Shown here in pieces: positions 17,616 to 26,056 of a DNA stretch of 64,000 nucleotides. The notes below the pieces were generated by a model. That model searched no databases. It saw only the letters and a list, made by a program, of their open reading frames with translations, and was not told where the DNA came from. Every line of letters starts with the position of its first letter. Position 1 is the stretch's first letter. The stretch comes from a virus, in the IMG/VR virus record IMGVR_UViG_3300021962_000023, positions 124,001-188,000 of that record; one strand, given 5' to 3'. The position numbers and the translations under genes are program-made.

Positions 17616-18572
17616 CTATCTTCTATCTACTTTTTTAATAATATTTCTAACAAATTTATTATCATGCTTAAAACTATCGAATAGAGTTTCATTTTGTATG
17701 TATCCCCTTTGACACATTTTATCAAACATAAAGTCGCCAAATTCTATTTGTGGCGAATATAAATGTGAAAGTGATATATTGGATTTTATATAGTGCTTTA
17801 TTCCATCTATTATTTTTTTCTTATCTTCAAAATCGGATTCGGTGATTTCCCAATCAGCATTAATAAATTCGCCATTTATCAAATCAATATGCGTTCCAAC
17901 TTTATCTACAAAAACGGATTCAAAAAATATTATATTATCTTTAAATTTTGTTTCATAAAATGGATATAATCCTTCTGCATCGTTTATAGGCAAATTACCT
18001 TTGTATGTAAAATACTTTCCTATGAACTTATAACCATAAACTTTTTCCAAATAATATTGCGTTGTTCCCTGAAATCCACTATCTACCATTACAATTTTTT
18101 TTGCAGAACCAATTACATCATCTATATATTTTTTATATTCAATTCTAAGTTCATTTGATTTGATAATAATCGTTTCAATCCACTTATTCAAATCAGGCAA
18201 TTCTTTCTTTGTATCAATCCATTGATTTTCCGTATTAGTTTTAATACCAAATCTATCAAATAATAAATCGTTTATATCACCCTCATATCTATGCAACTTA
18301 AATGAATCATATATTTCAATTTCATTTGTAAATGATATCATCGATGCCAATTTACGAGATGTTTTAAAATATACACTCTTTGGTAAATCGTATTCATTTT
18401 TATAGATTTCCCAAATTTGTTTTAAGAAATATCCTTCTCTAGAATTAAATAAAACCAAATCGGCACCATTTAAATTATCAATTAACCATTTAAAGTAATT
18501 GAATACTAGAGGACCAATATAGGTTGAACCTAATTCTTCTAATGTTTGCGGATTTCTATTAATCAATAACAT
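17616..18572 (-). CDS. HAD-superfamily-like protein of glycan clusters (COG5610-like)
   Basis: 318 residues from the ATG at 18572. A longer reading from a TTG at 18614 would overlap the previous gene by 56 bases, so the ATG is preferred. The pattern LVLFNSREGYFLKQIWEIY near 39-57, then TSRKLAS, then VDSGFQGTTQYYL near 180-192, resembles large proteins in polysaccharide loci annotated as HAD-like (FLxRDGxL, YxSRK, VDIGxxGSxQ). A classic DxDxT is absent, so phosphatase activity is doubtful. It sits beside a small genuine HAD phosphatase, and the two may act together. Confidence 0.6.
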   Translation of the reverse strand: MLLINRNPQTLEELGSTYIGPLVFNYFKWLIDNLNGADLVLFNSREGYFLKQIWEIYKNEYDLPKSVYFKTSRKLASMISFTNEIEIYDSFKLHRYEGDINDLLFDRFGIKTNTENQWIDTKKELPDLNKWIETIIIKSNELRIEYKKYIDDVIGSAKKIVMVDSGFQGTTQYYLEKVYGYKFIGKYFTYKGNLPINDAEGLYPFYETKFKDNIIFFESVFVDKVGTHIDLINGEFINADWEITESDFEDKKKIIDGIKHYIKSNISLSHLYSPQIEFGDFMFDKMCQRGYIQNETLFDSFKHDNKFVRNIIKKVDRR

Positions 18573-18999
18573 AAACTTTAAAACAAGGTATTCCCATTTC
18601 AATCCACATATCAATTATTCGTTGGTCATCATCGTATGCACAAAATACATCTTCTTTGATATAAGTTTTATACATTTTCTTTTTGTAATTTGGTGCTTTT
18701 AAAAAATTGTCTTCCCAACTTCTCATAATTAATTGGTCATATTGGATTTCATATTTTTTTAACCATTCTTCTGTAACTTCTCTAACCGATTCCGGTCTAC
18801 CCGTAAGCAATATAATTTCAAATCCATCTTTTTTATATTTTTTTGCTAAATCAATCATAGGATAAAATGGGTCATCCATTAAAATATTGTTAGGAATGTG
18901 CGCAGCTTCCCAATCAATTTTTCCATTAGGTTTTGTTGCCAATGCAAATCTTATGTTACTATTACATAATGTATTATCTATATCAATTATTACTTTCAT
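18559..18999 (-). CDS. Small HAD phosphatase
   Basis: 146 residues. Motif I is DIDNTL with the nucleophile D6 and D8, motif II is LTGR at 65-68, and motif III is the acidic DDDQR near 123-127. This set matches phage and bacterial HAD phosphatases of the polynucleotide-kinase-phosphatase/sugar-phosphatase kind. There is no kinase domain. Placed between a radical SAM enzyme and a COG5610-like protein in a sugar cluster, removal of phosphate from a sugar phosphate is a reasonable role. It overlaps the radical SAM gene by 4 bases. Confidence 0.85.
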   Translation of the reverse strand: MKVIIDIDNTLCNSNIRFALATKPNGKIDWEAAHIPNNILMDDPFYPMIDLAKKYKKDGFEIILLTGRPESVREVTEEWLKKYEIQYDQLIMRSWEDNFLKAPNYKKKMYKTYIKEDVFCAYDDDQRIIDMWIEMGIPCFKVYVID

Positions 19000-20201
19000 A
19001 AATCTCGTATTCCTTGTTTTTCGTAACTTACTGGTACTTTAATTCCGGTATTACATCCATTGCAATTATCGCAAAATGTGATGTATCCTAAATCAGTATA
19101 ACCCAAATCAAACTTTAGTAATTCTTCTTTTGAAATTGTGTTTATATCCACATAGTCATTTTCATTTAATGGAAATAACTTTGTTAATACAGCGCTAGTA
19201 TTAAGATGGCAATAATAAAACTTACCATCATTTAATCCTCTAAATGGTGCAGTACAACTATCAAAATGTTTGATTAGTCTATCGGTTGGTAGATTTTTCT
19301 TAATTCTTAAATCGCCAAAATCATACCATTCAATTTCATTTCTAACATAATGGTTGATATTTTGAGATTTTAAAGTTTCTATTACTTTTAAAACTTTTAC
19401 TTTTATATTTTCTAATTTATCTGTATAATCACTTACACTCAAAATAACATCACTACTTTTTAATAAATCCAATGTACTCTGCTTTGGAAGAATTGTACCA
19501 TTTGTTGTTATTATTAATTTATCTATTTTGAATGAATAGTTTGAAACAATATATCTAATAACATCTTCTATATGTGGATATAAAAATGGTTCACCACCTA
19601 CCAAATGAAATACACTAACATAATCTACTTTATTAAAAAATAAATCAATATCCGATTTTATTATTTCAAAATCTCTATGATTTGGTGATACAAAATGTGG
19701 CATAAACATATTACAATGAGAACATGCCAATGTACATCGTTCCGTTACCAAAACATCCGTTTGAAATATATGAACTTTATTTTCATATTTGAAAGGCCAA
19801 ATTGATACAATATTTTTATACCAAGTATATTTTATATTATGTTCATCTAAATATGTTGTATAAAGTTGTTTATAAACATCGGTTGTTATAATAACTTTTT
19901 CATCTATTTCAGCGGAGAAATCATCGATATGAATTAACTTTATATTTCTTCTATCGATTTTAATATTTTTGGATTGTCTAAAAAAGGAACTGATTTCATT
20001 TATGTCATCTACATTTGTAGTATCTTTTATACTATGGTCTACTATGTATTTAATTTTTAATTTCCTATCTCCCAATAATAAATCTAAACTTCTAATGAAT
20101 TGAACGCATTCTTTACTTGCACCAAATAAAACATATTCGGTATCTAAGTTCCACTCCGAAACGAACTTATCAAAATTATGTAATTCATCTTTATATAACA
20201 T
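18996..20201 (-). CDS. Radical SAM enzyme with N-terminal Rossmann-like region
   Basis: 401 residues. The [4Fe-4S]/SAM-binding cysteines are C156, C160 and C163 (CTLACSHC), and the SAM-contacting GGEP is at 202-205. Four more cysteines near the C-terminus (FCDNCNGC region, about 379-387, plus C-T-A-P earlier) may hold an auxiliary cluster of the SPASM/twitch kind. The first 140 residues (VLFGASKECVQFI, then IIT and KYTWYKN) look like a small nucleotide-binding fold. It is directly downstream of the TPP E1-alpha-like gene with a one-base gap. Substrate unknown; a radical step on a sugar or on a peptide is possible. Confidence 0.85.
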   Translation of the reverse strand: MLYKDELHNFDKFVSEWNLDTEYVLFGASKECVQFIRSLDLLLGDRKLKIKYIVDHSIKDTTNVDDINEISSFFRQSKNIKIDRRNIKLIHIDDFSAEIDEKVIITTDVYKQLYTTYLDEHNIKYTWYKNIVSIWPFKYENKVHIFQTDVLVTERCTLACSHCNMFMPHFVSPNHRDFEIIKSDIDLFFNKVDYVSVFHLVGGEPFLYPHIEDVIRYIVSNYSFKIDKLIITTNGTILPKQSTLDLLKSSDVILSVSDYTDKLENIKVKVLKVIETLKSQNINHYVRNEIEWYDFGDLRIKKNLPTDRLIKHFDSCTAPFRGLNDGKFYYCHLNTSAVLTKLFPLNENDYVDINTISKEELLKFDLGYTDLGYITFCDNCNGCNTGIKVPVSYEKQGIRDL

Positions 20202-20202
20202 A

Positions 20203-20832
20203 TTAAAATGCTATCCACTTACCCGTTCCGTAATGTGGAAATTTTGATTTGTATTTGTAATAAATTACATCCGAAGGTACTTCTCTTTTTGTATTCCAAG
20301 TTGCTTTGGTTGGTGTATAAGTTGAAACATCATTATCTTCAACTACAAAATAAAGTGGTAAATCAAAGTTTCTTGCGTATTTGTGAACCTCATAGAATAT
20401 ACCACTTTCAAAACTCATATCTCCTATGAAACACCAAACCTTTTCATCGCTTCCTTTTTCTTTTATTCCCATTGCTACACCCAATGCAATAGATAAAGTT
20501 CCACCTACAATAGCAGATGAATAAAATTTCTCATCCGAATTACAAATAGTTATAGATTTTCCTTTAAGAATTTCTTCTTCAATCCAAACAGGACACACTT
20601 CTTTTAATAAAGCATGATAATGAGAACGCCATGTACTGAATATCCAATCCGTTGTTTTAATTCGTTTGAATATTTCTATAAGTTGTTCTTCGTTTCCATT
20701 TGATAAATGTATTGGGCCTCTGATTTTGGCATCTTCCCAATGCTTTATTATTAGTTCTTCAAATTCAATTAAAGATTGTGTAGTTTGGTTGATATCTCTT
20801 ATAATTGGATATTTTTCTAAATTTTTTATCAT
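20203..20832 (-). CDS. Minimal TPP-dependent enzyme, E1-alpha-like diphosphate-binding domain
   Basis: 209 residues. The thiamine-diphosphate/metal motif is GDMSFESG at 137-144 followed by EDND at 165-168, spaced as in the GDG-x(25-30)-NN motif. Upstream are HYHA at 71-74 and SSAIVGG near 105-111, as in pyruvate/branched-chain dehydrogenase E1-alpha subunits. Those are usually 320-400 residues, so this is a cut-down version. The beta-like half is encoded at 9085-9624. Being in a sugar cluster, transfer of a two-carbon unit onto a nucleotide sugar (as YerE does for yersiniose) is one possibility. It overlaps the SGNH gene upstream by 4 bases. Confidence 0.85.
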   Translation of the reverse strand: MIKNLEKYPIIRDINQTTQSLIEFEELIIKHWEDAKIRGPIHLSNGNEEQLIEIFKRIKTTDWIFSTWRSHYHALLKEVCPVWIEEEILKGKSITICNSDEKFYSSAIVGGTLSIALGVAMGIKEKGSDEKVWCFIGDMSFESGIFYEVHKYARNFDLPLYFVVEDNDVSTYTPTKATWNTKREVPSDVIYYKYKSKFPHYGTGKWIAF

Positions 20833-21584
20833 ATAACTTTTGTTTTTCTATTTTTTATTTTTTGATACATAAGTTTTGCAGCTTCCATATGACCTTCTAA
20901 ATTAAGATGTGGGTCTGGCACGGGACAATTGGGTATATCCATAATTCTCAATTTATTTTTTTCAGCCCAAGCTCCCATATTATCTCCATTAAATTTTATA
21001 AACTTATCGGATTCAGTAAACTGCATTGGATTGCCATCGTATGATAACCACAATGTATCAACTCCTTTATATCGTAACCAATTATCATACAATTCAATAT
21101 TTTTTTCTAAATTAGAAACCACATTATCTTCATTATAAATAAATGATAAATAGTTTGTATAGTAATCGTGTAATGGTTTAAATTCGGCTGAACCATAAAA
21201 TGGTGGTTCTTCGAATTCCGTTCTATTTAATTTTATAAACTTTTTTGCATAATCATAATAAACATGCTGTCTTGTAAACATCGTAACTTGCCCTATAAAT
21301 AATATTCGTTTAGTTACAACATTTCCTTTAAAATAATCGTATATTTTTTGAAAAATCAAATCATTCGATGACATCGATTCTCCAAAATTTATATATTTGC
21401 ATTCAAAGAGTTCTGATAAATAAGATATAAAATTATTATTATATTTAAAATTTAGTACATCTGGGTGCATGAATCCAATCGAATCATCGTTTATATTTTT
21501 TATAAATTTATAAACATTTGGATTATCCAATCCCCCACCTTCGGTAAAGCTACATCCAAATCCTATTATTAAATCGTAGTTCAT
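20829..21584 (-). CDS. SGNH/GDSL-type hydrolase-like protein
   Basis: 251 residues. Block I is GFGCSFTEGGG near 8-18, with the candidate serine at 12. The C-terminal catalytic pair is in DPHLNLEGHMEAAKLMYQKI, the most canonical DxxH-type ending in the window. The adjacent gene at 21581 encodes a second SGNH protein, and the two overlap by 4 bases. Probable deacylase or acyltransferase acting on glycan O-acyl groups. Confidence 0.85.
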   Translation of the reverse strand: MNYDLIIGFGCSFTEGGGLDNPNVYKFIKNINDDSIGFMHPDVLNFKYNNNFISYLSELFECKYINFGESMSSNDLIFQKIYDYFKGNVVTKRILFIGQVTMFTRQHVYYDYAKKFIKLNRTEFEEPPFYGSAEFKPLHDYYTNYLSFIYNEDNVVSNLEKNIELYDNWLRYKGVDTLWLSYDGNPMQFTESDKFIKFNGDNMGAWAEKNKLRIMDIPNCPVPDPHLNLEGHMEAAKLMYQKIKNRKTKVI

Positions 21585-22414
21585 ATTATATTGTCGGGTT
21601 TAATTTTTTTATTTATATTCAATCTATTTAACATAATATTTGCAAACCAAAGGTGTCCTTTTTTTGACAAATGGAAATCATATATTGATTCTTCGGTATC
21701 GTGCCAAATCGTTAATTTTAATTTACGAAATATATTGAGCCATCCATAATCGAATGTATCTACTCCAGTATACTCTGTATCATATAAAGAAAAATCATAC
21801 ATTTCGGAATAATCATCGAATATATTGAATACCAATGGTTGTTTATTTGGAACATAATCGGTTCTAATTGATTCTAAATTCCAAAAGATAGTATTTTTTA
21901 CTATATTTGATTTATGTAAATATTTTGCCATATTTACCAAATTCATTAAACTTCTTTTGTAATAATATGTAGATGGTAACATATATTGCATAAAATCTTT
22001 ACTAGCTTTATATTCAATCTCACTTATGGGGTTTCCATCGTAAGTTTCAAAATCATTTCGTATCATATCATATGATATAGAATCCATTTCGTTTAAAAAA
22101 TATATATAGCCATCCGTAACTTCCTTTTTTTCTTTATTTTTATCATAAAACGGAAATTCGTATCGCGTAATAGTACTGCTACCAATGATAACAATATCAT
22201 CTTTAGTAAAATTTTCTAAATTTTCTATTACTCTAAGTAAAATTAGTTCATTTGTACTACCATTCATACTACAATCTTTCAAATCATAATCCAATGTAGT
22301 AGCTAATAATTTCGTCCATTTATAATTCTTATCAGCATGTTGATATTCAGGTATCTCTCCGTTCATACCATGCCCTGCTGTAAATGAATCACCAAATGTC
22401 CAAAGTGTAGGCAT
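21581..22414 (-). CDS. SGNH/GDSL-type hydrolase-like protein
   Basis: 277 residues. Block I is FGDSFTAGHG at 7-16, the classical GDSx form with serine 10. The C-terminal pair is in DFHLSKKGHLWFANIML. A central GSST and a following N match block III-type positions only loosely. It lies immediately downstream of the RmlC-like epimerase with a one-base overlap, suggesting action on the same sugar. Of the window's six SGNH-type proteins this one and 59104-59880 keep the GDS signature, the others having GCS. Confidence 0.85.
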   Translation of the reverse strand: MPTLWTFGDSFTAGHGMNGEIPEYQHADKNYKWTKLLATTLDYDLKDCSMNGSTNELILLRVIENLENFTKDDIVIIGSSTITRYEFPFYDKNKEKKEVTDGYIYFLNEMDSISYDMIRNDFETYDGNPISEIEYKASKDFMQYMLPSTYYYKRSLMNLVNMAKYLHKSNIVKNTIFWNLESIRTDYVPNKQPLVFNIFDDYSEMYDFSLYDTEYTGVDTFDYGWLNIFRKLKLTIWHDTEESIYDFHLSKKGHLWFANIMLNRLNINKKIKPDNII

Positions 22415-22950
22415 TATCTATCTCGTTTTTGTAATATTGGTTTATCAGTTGGCCATTCCATTTGGTATTCCGGGTCATTCCATTTAACAACACCTTGCTC
22501 ATCTGCATCAACATATCCATCTTTGTAGAATAGATTATAATGAAACATACAATCAGTTAATGCATAATGTCCATTTGCAAAACCCGGTGGAACTAATACC
22601 TGATTTCTTAATCTTTCTGAAATTATATAAGATTCCCAATCTCCATAAGTAGGGGAATCTTTTCTCATATCCAAAACAACTAAGTAAATATCACCAACTG
22701 CGGCTTGAACCAATTTCCAAGTTTTAGTATCCCAATGCAATCCTCTTAATACTCCTTTGTATGAACGAGAGAATCTTCCGTGAATTTCACATCCTTCGCT
22801 CACATAATTCATTACGGGATGTTCTTTCGAATGAAAGGTTGTAAATATTTCACCTCTATATTCTCTAAATACGGATGGTTGAAATAATGGAACTTGATAT
22901 CCAAATATGTTTGATGGAGTTTCTATGAACTCATCCCATTTATTACTCAT
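22414..22950 (-). CDS. rfbC: dTDP-4-dehydrorhamnose 3,5-epimerase-like cupin (RmlC family)
   Basis: 178 residues, the usual length of RmlC. The family signature FREYRGE near 28-34 and GVLRGLHWD near 66-74 is present, with the histidine at 72 as expected catalytic base, then the cupin strand AAVGDIYLVVLD and the PPGFANGHYAL turn near 116-126. RmlC epimerises a 4-keto-6-deoxy nucleotide sugar. The adjacent SDR at 22953 is its likely partner. No RmlA or RmlD is seen in the window, so the precursor may come from the host. Confidence 0.9.
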   Translation of the reverse strand: MSNKWDEFIETPSNIFGYQVPLFQPSVFREYRGEIFTTFHSKEHPVMNYVSEGCEIHGRFSRSYKGVLRGLHWDTKTWKLVQAAVGDIYLVVLDMRKDSPTYGDWESYIISERLRNQVLVPPGFANGHYALTDCMFHYNLFYKDGYVDADEQGVVKWNDPEYQMEWPTDKPILQKRDR

Positions 22951-22952
22951 AG

Positions 22953-23918
22953 TTAAAAATTTTGTGCATATCCTAACGGAAACCCATTTCTAAATTCAGA
23001 ACTCATTTTTGGAACTACCATTTGATATGCCATTATTAGTTCGGCAATACCCCCATCCAAACTCCATTCAGGATACCAACCAGTCGCTTCTATTTTAGCG
23101 TTGGATACGATGTAATCCCTTTTATCAGGGTCCTCATAAAAGTCGTTGTATGATACCGCAAAATCCCTTACATGCAATTGTATTTTTTCTAACAATTCTT
23201 GCTTACTCAAATTTGCATCACTCAATCCAACATTAAATACTTCACCTCTATAATCATCATAATTTTCTAACATAAAAAGAAATGCAGATGCTACATCTTG
23301 AATATGAATAAAATTTCGTTTAAATGTTTTTTCAAATACAACAATGTATTTATCGGTAATTGCTTTATAAGTAAAATCATTTACTAATAAATCGGTTCTC
23401 ATTCTCGGAGATACACCAAATACAGTTGCCAACCTAAATGTAATTGCCGATGTGTTTGCTCTTAAAAAGTTTTCTGCATCGCATTTAGTTTGTCCATAAA
23501 CTGAAATAGGAGTGAGTGGTGATTCTTCCGTACATTTTGTTTGTCCAACTCCAATTCCATATCCACTATTTGTATTTGGATATAGAATCTTCTTATTTTT
23601 TGCAAATTTTACAATATTAAAGATTTGGTCAAAGTTAATTTCTTTTGCCAATTTAGGGTCAGCTGCACAAGCGGGAAATCCTACAATAGCAGCTAAAGGA
23701 ATAACAACTTCTGCATCATTACAAAGTTGTTCTAATAGAGTTACATTACGAACATCTCCATAAATAAATTTAAATTTTAGGTTAGATGTATATTGTAACA
23801 ATGAGGTTTGATTAAATAGTAATTTATCCAATACCACAACTTCATGTCCGGCATTTAACATTTTACCAACAATAACCGAACCTAAGTAACCGGCTCCACC
23901 TGTGATTAATACTTTCAT
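22953..23918 (-). CDS. NAD-dependent nucleotide-sugar epimerase/dehydratase (extended SDR)
   Basis: 321 residues. The Rossmann motif is GGAGYLG at 7-13, the adenine-ribose acid is D31, and the catalytic YGQTK gives Y141 and K145, so unlike the two other SDRs in the cluster this one has the full triad layout. A proline-rich AAIVGFPACAADP segment and the TFRLATVFG strand resemble bacterial and cyanophage NDP-sugar epimerases/reductases. It is paired with the RmlC-like gene (2-base gap). Confidence 0.9.
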   Translation of the reverse strand: MKVLITGGAGYLGSVIVGKMLNAGHEVVVLDKLLFNQTSLLQYTSNLKFKFIYGDVRNVTLLEQLCNDAEVVIPLAAIVGFPACAADPKLAKEINFDQIFNIVKFAKNKKILYPNTNSGYGIGVGQTKCTEESPLTPISVYGQTKCDAENFLRANTSAITFRLATVFGVSPRMRTDLLVNDFTYKAITDKYIVVFEKTFKRNFIHIQDVASAFLFMLENYDDYRGEVFNVGLSDANLSKQELLEKIQLHVRDFAVSYNDFYEDPDKRDYIVSNAKIEATGWYPEWSLDGGIAELIMAYQMVVPKMSSEFRNGFPLGYAQNF

Positions 23919-23919
23919 A

Positions 23920-24654
23920 TTATAACTTTTCTAAATCTTTACAATGTTTCATTAAGTGATTATTATTTCCAGTCATGTCCCAAAATTTATAATCAGTTTC
24001 AGTTTTGAAATCAAAACAACACAATAAACCTAATTCATTTTTAGTTAAACATCTGAATCCATGTTTATTTTCTTTTACATATTTATCGATGTTTTTTCTG
24101 AAATCATTTATTGTAGAACCATCTAATTTTTTGTTAGATACTGTGAAGAAATCAGTATAACATTCTTGTGCCCAACTAAAGTCACCTTTAGTATCAGCTG
24201 CTCCAATAAAATAAGGTGCGTTGATATAATCTCTCAACTTACCTGCCAATGTTTCGGAATAAACTAATTCATCATCTATCCAAAATTCATAGGTAAATGT
24301 TTCACCATCCCAATTTAATGTAAATAAATGTGGTTCATTCCAAAATGCTTCATCTTTATAGAATAAAATTTTATCAGCATATTTTTCTTCTTCGTTTTCA
24401 ACATACCAAAAATTTAACATCAACATATCAGGCTTTCTATAAACGATTCCCGTATGTAATCCTCTTCTCATAAAGATTCCAGCCATATCATCTATTTTAG
24501 AATCATCTTCACTTCGTTTCCAAGTTCCACTTATAGTCCAACTTGATTCATTCATTACATAAAACGCAGAGGTATCAATGATACCATAAGCGTTGTGTGG
24601 CCACCAAGGTAAATCTGCTAAAATTAATGGCGCTTTGTGTGATACTTTATACAT
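23920..24654 (-). CDS. Concanavalin A-like/LamG-type domain protein
   Basis: 244 residues with no signal peptide. The pattern of short strands (WTISGTWKR, FMRRGLHTGIVYR, LFTLNWDGETFTYEFWIDDELVYSE, YFIGAADTKG) is that of a LamG/concanavalin A-like jelly-roll, a carbohydrate-binding fold. Related domains form the C-terminal parts of the two GT7-like proteins and part of the giant virion protein at 45044. It overlaps the radical SAM gene by one base. It may bind the glycan product or be displayed on the virion. Confidence 0.7.
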   Translation of the reverse strand: MYKVSHKAPLILADLPWWPHNAYGIIDTSAFYVMNESSWTISGTWKRSEDDSKIDDMAGIFMRRGLHTGIVYRKPDMLMLNFWYVENEEEKYADKILFYKDEAFWNEPHLFTLNWDGETFTYEFWIDDELVYSETLAGKLRDYINAPYFIGAADTKGDFSWAQECYTDFFTVSNKKLDGSTINDFRKNIDKYVKENKHGFRCLTKNELGLLCCFDFKTETDYKFWDMTGNNNHLMKHCKDLEKL

Positions 24655-26054
24655 TATAACTTAATTTCTTTTGTAAAGTGATAAAATTCTTCTAATTCAG
24701 GGAATGTTTTACAAAAATCAGTTCCTCTTCTTTTATCATGTTCGCTGAAGAATTTATAAAAATTGTAACGTGATTTATGTAATTCCATAGCATCGATAGG
24801 CGAAATCGCCCAATCGTATGTTCTTTTTAATTTTTGAATTTCCAAATCGGAATATCCAACATACCCCTTTGAATAATATGGAATTCCATAATAGAATGCC
24901 AATTGAGCTTGGTCAAATATGTTTTGTTTAAATTGATGTGGAAGTACTTGAACAGTTTGATGACGAGGATGTCTTAAATATGATGTATCCAATAATACTG
25001 GCGATAACCAGTATCTATCATCACCAGCATATTCTCTTTTCAAATCATATACTCCTTTAATTAATTTATCAAAACTGAATACTGATAACATATTGTATGT
25101 TACCATAAATGTAATAGTGATTCTTGGAACTTCTCTTAAAATTCTATTTACATTATTCCAAAAACGATTAAACTCCAATCCATTACGAATATATTCAGCT
25201 TGCTCACCCCATCCATCGCATGATGTAAATAACACAAATCCTTTTACTTTATCTTCTTCGGTAATTCTTTTTAATTTTTCAATTAATTTAGTAATCAACT
25301 CATCGGGTACACCTAAATTTGAATTGATTGAAAAATCTAAATTTTTATTTGGATTTGGTTCATCAATAATATAATCCAATACTTTCCAAGTATCTTTATG
25401 CATTAAAGGTTCACCGCCAGTAATTCTAAAGGTATGTAAATCCCTATATAAGTCAGGCCACCATTTCCAAAATGCTTCTACATATGGATTATGTTCTCTC
25501 AATGGAATTGGCATCTTTTGTTCTGCTGCCAAATGTTTTAAATCATTAAAACTATCCGTTGTATTATATGCACCATATTGTTGAATTTCCTCCATCCATT
25601 TAGTAGAAAATGTAGGTGAACAATATGAACATGCAAAGTTACAAGCATTTGAGAATGCAACTTCTACATAACGTGGGTTAAAATCATCTCTCCAATTTGA
25701 ATTAATGATTTGGTCTGCTAAAGGCCAACTCCAATCTTCCGATGATTTAAAAACTCTATCAGAATACAAATCGGAATTATCCTCAACCCCCCAACAATAA
25801 TCACATTCAGAAGGTCTTGCGCCATTCATCATTTCTTTTCTTCTTTGCTTTTTAAACAAAGTGTTATGGAGTGCTGATGGATTCCGTTTAATCTCTTGTT
25901 CGGAAACTTTATGAGTATTAGGGTGGTGACACGAGTGATTGTGACCAGTGTGTAAGTGCGTTGTGACTTGTGTCCATTTCGCCAAACACATTCCCTTACC
26001 TACATTATCCAATGTATTCTTTACTTCTTCGTAAAGTGGTTTTTTATATGCCAT
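24654..26054 (-). CDS. Radical SAM protein, twitch-type
   Basis: 466 residues. The iron-sulfur cysteines are C138, C142 and C145 (CNFACSYC), with GGEP at 213-216. Before these is a Cys/His-rich N-terminus (CLAKW at 23, several His around 33-48, CDYC at 84-87) that may hold a second metal site. Phage and marine bacterial proteins with this plan are usually labelled twitch-domain radical SAM. It is a second radical SAM enzyme in the same cluster but is not a close relative of the one at 18996. Target unknown. Confidence 0.85.
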   Translation of the reverse strand: MAYKKPLYEEVKNTLDNVGKGMCLAKWTQVTTHLHTGHNHSCHHPNTHKVSEQEIKRNPSALHNTLFKKQRRKEMMNGARPSECDYCWGVEDNSDLYSDRVFKSSEDWSWPLADQIINSNWRDDFNPRYVEVAFSNACNFACSYCSPTFSTKWMEEIQQYGAYNTTDSFNDLKHLAAEQKMPIPLREHNPYVEAFWKWWPDLYRDLHTFRITGGEPLMHKDTWKVLDYIIDEPNPNKNLDFSINSNLGVPDELITKLIEKLKRITEEDKVKGFVLFTSCDGWGEQAEYIRNGLEFNRFWNNVNRILREVPRITITFMVTYNMLSVFSFDKLIKGVYDLKREYAGDDRYWLSPVLLDTSYLRHPRHQTVQVLPHQFKQNIFDQAQLAFYYGIPYYSKGYVGYSDLEIQKLKRTYDWAISPIDAMELHKSRYNFYKFFSEHDKRRGTDFCKTFPELEEFYHFTKEIKL

Positions 26055-26056
26055 AA

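Noticed and set aside
18573-18614. Longer reading of the COG5610-like gene
   Set aside because: Starts at a TTG and overlaps the HAD gene by 56 bases. The ATG at 18572 gives a normal overlap of 14 bases.
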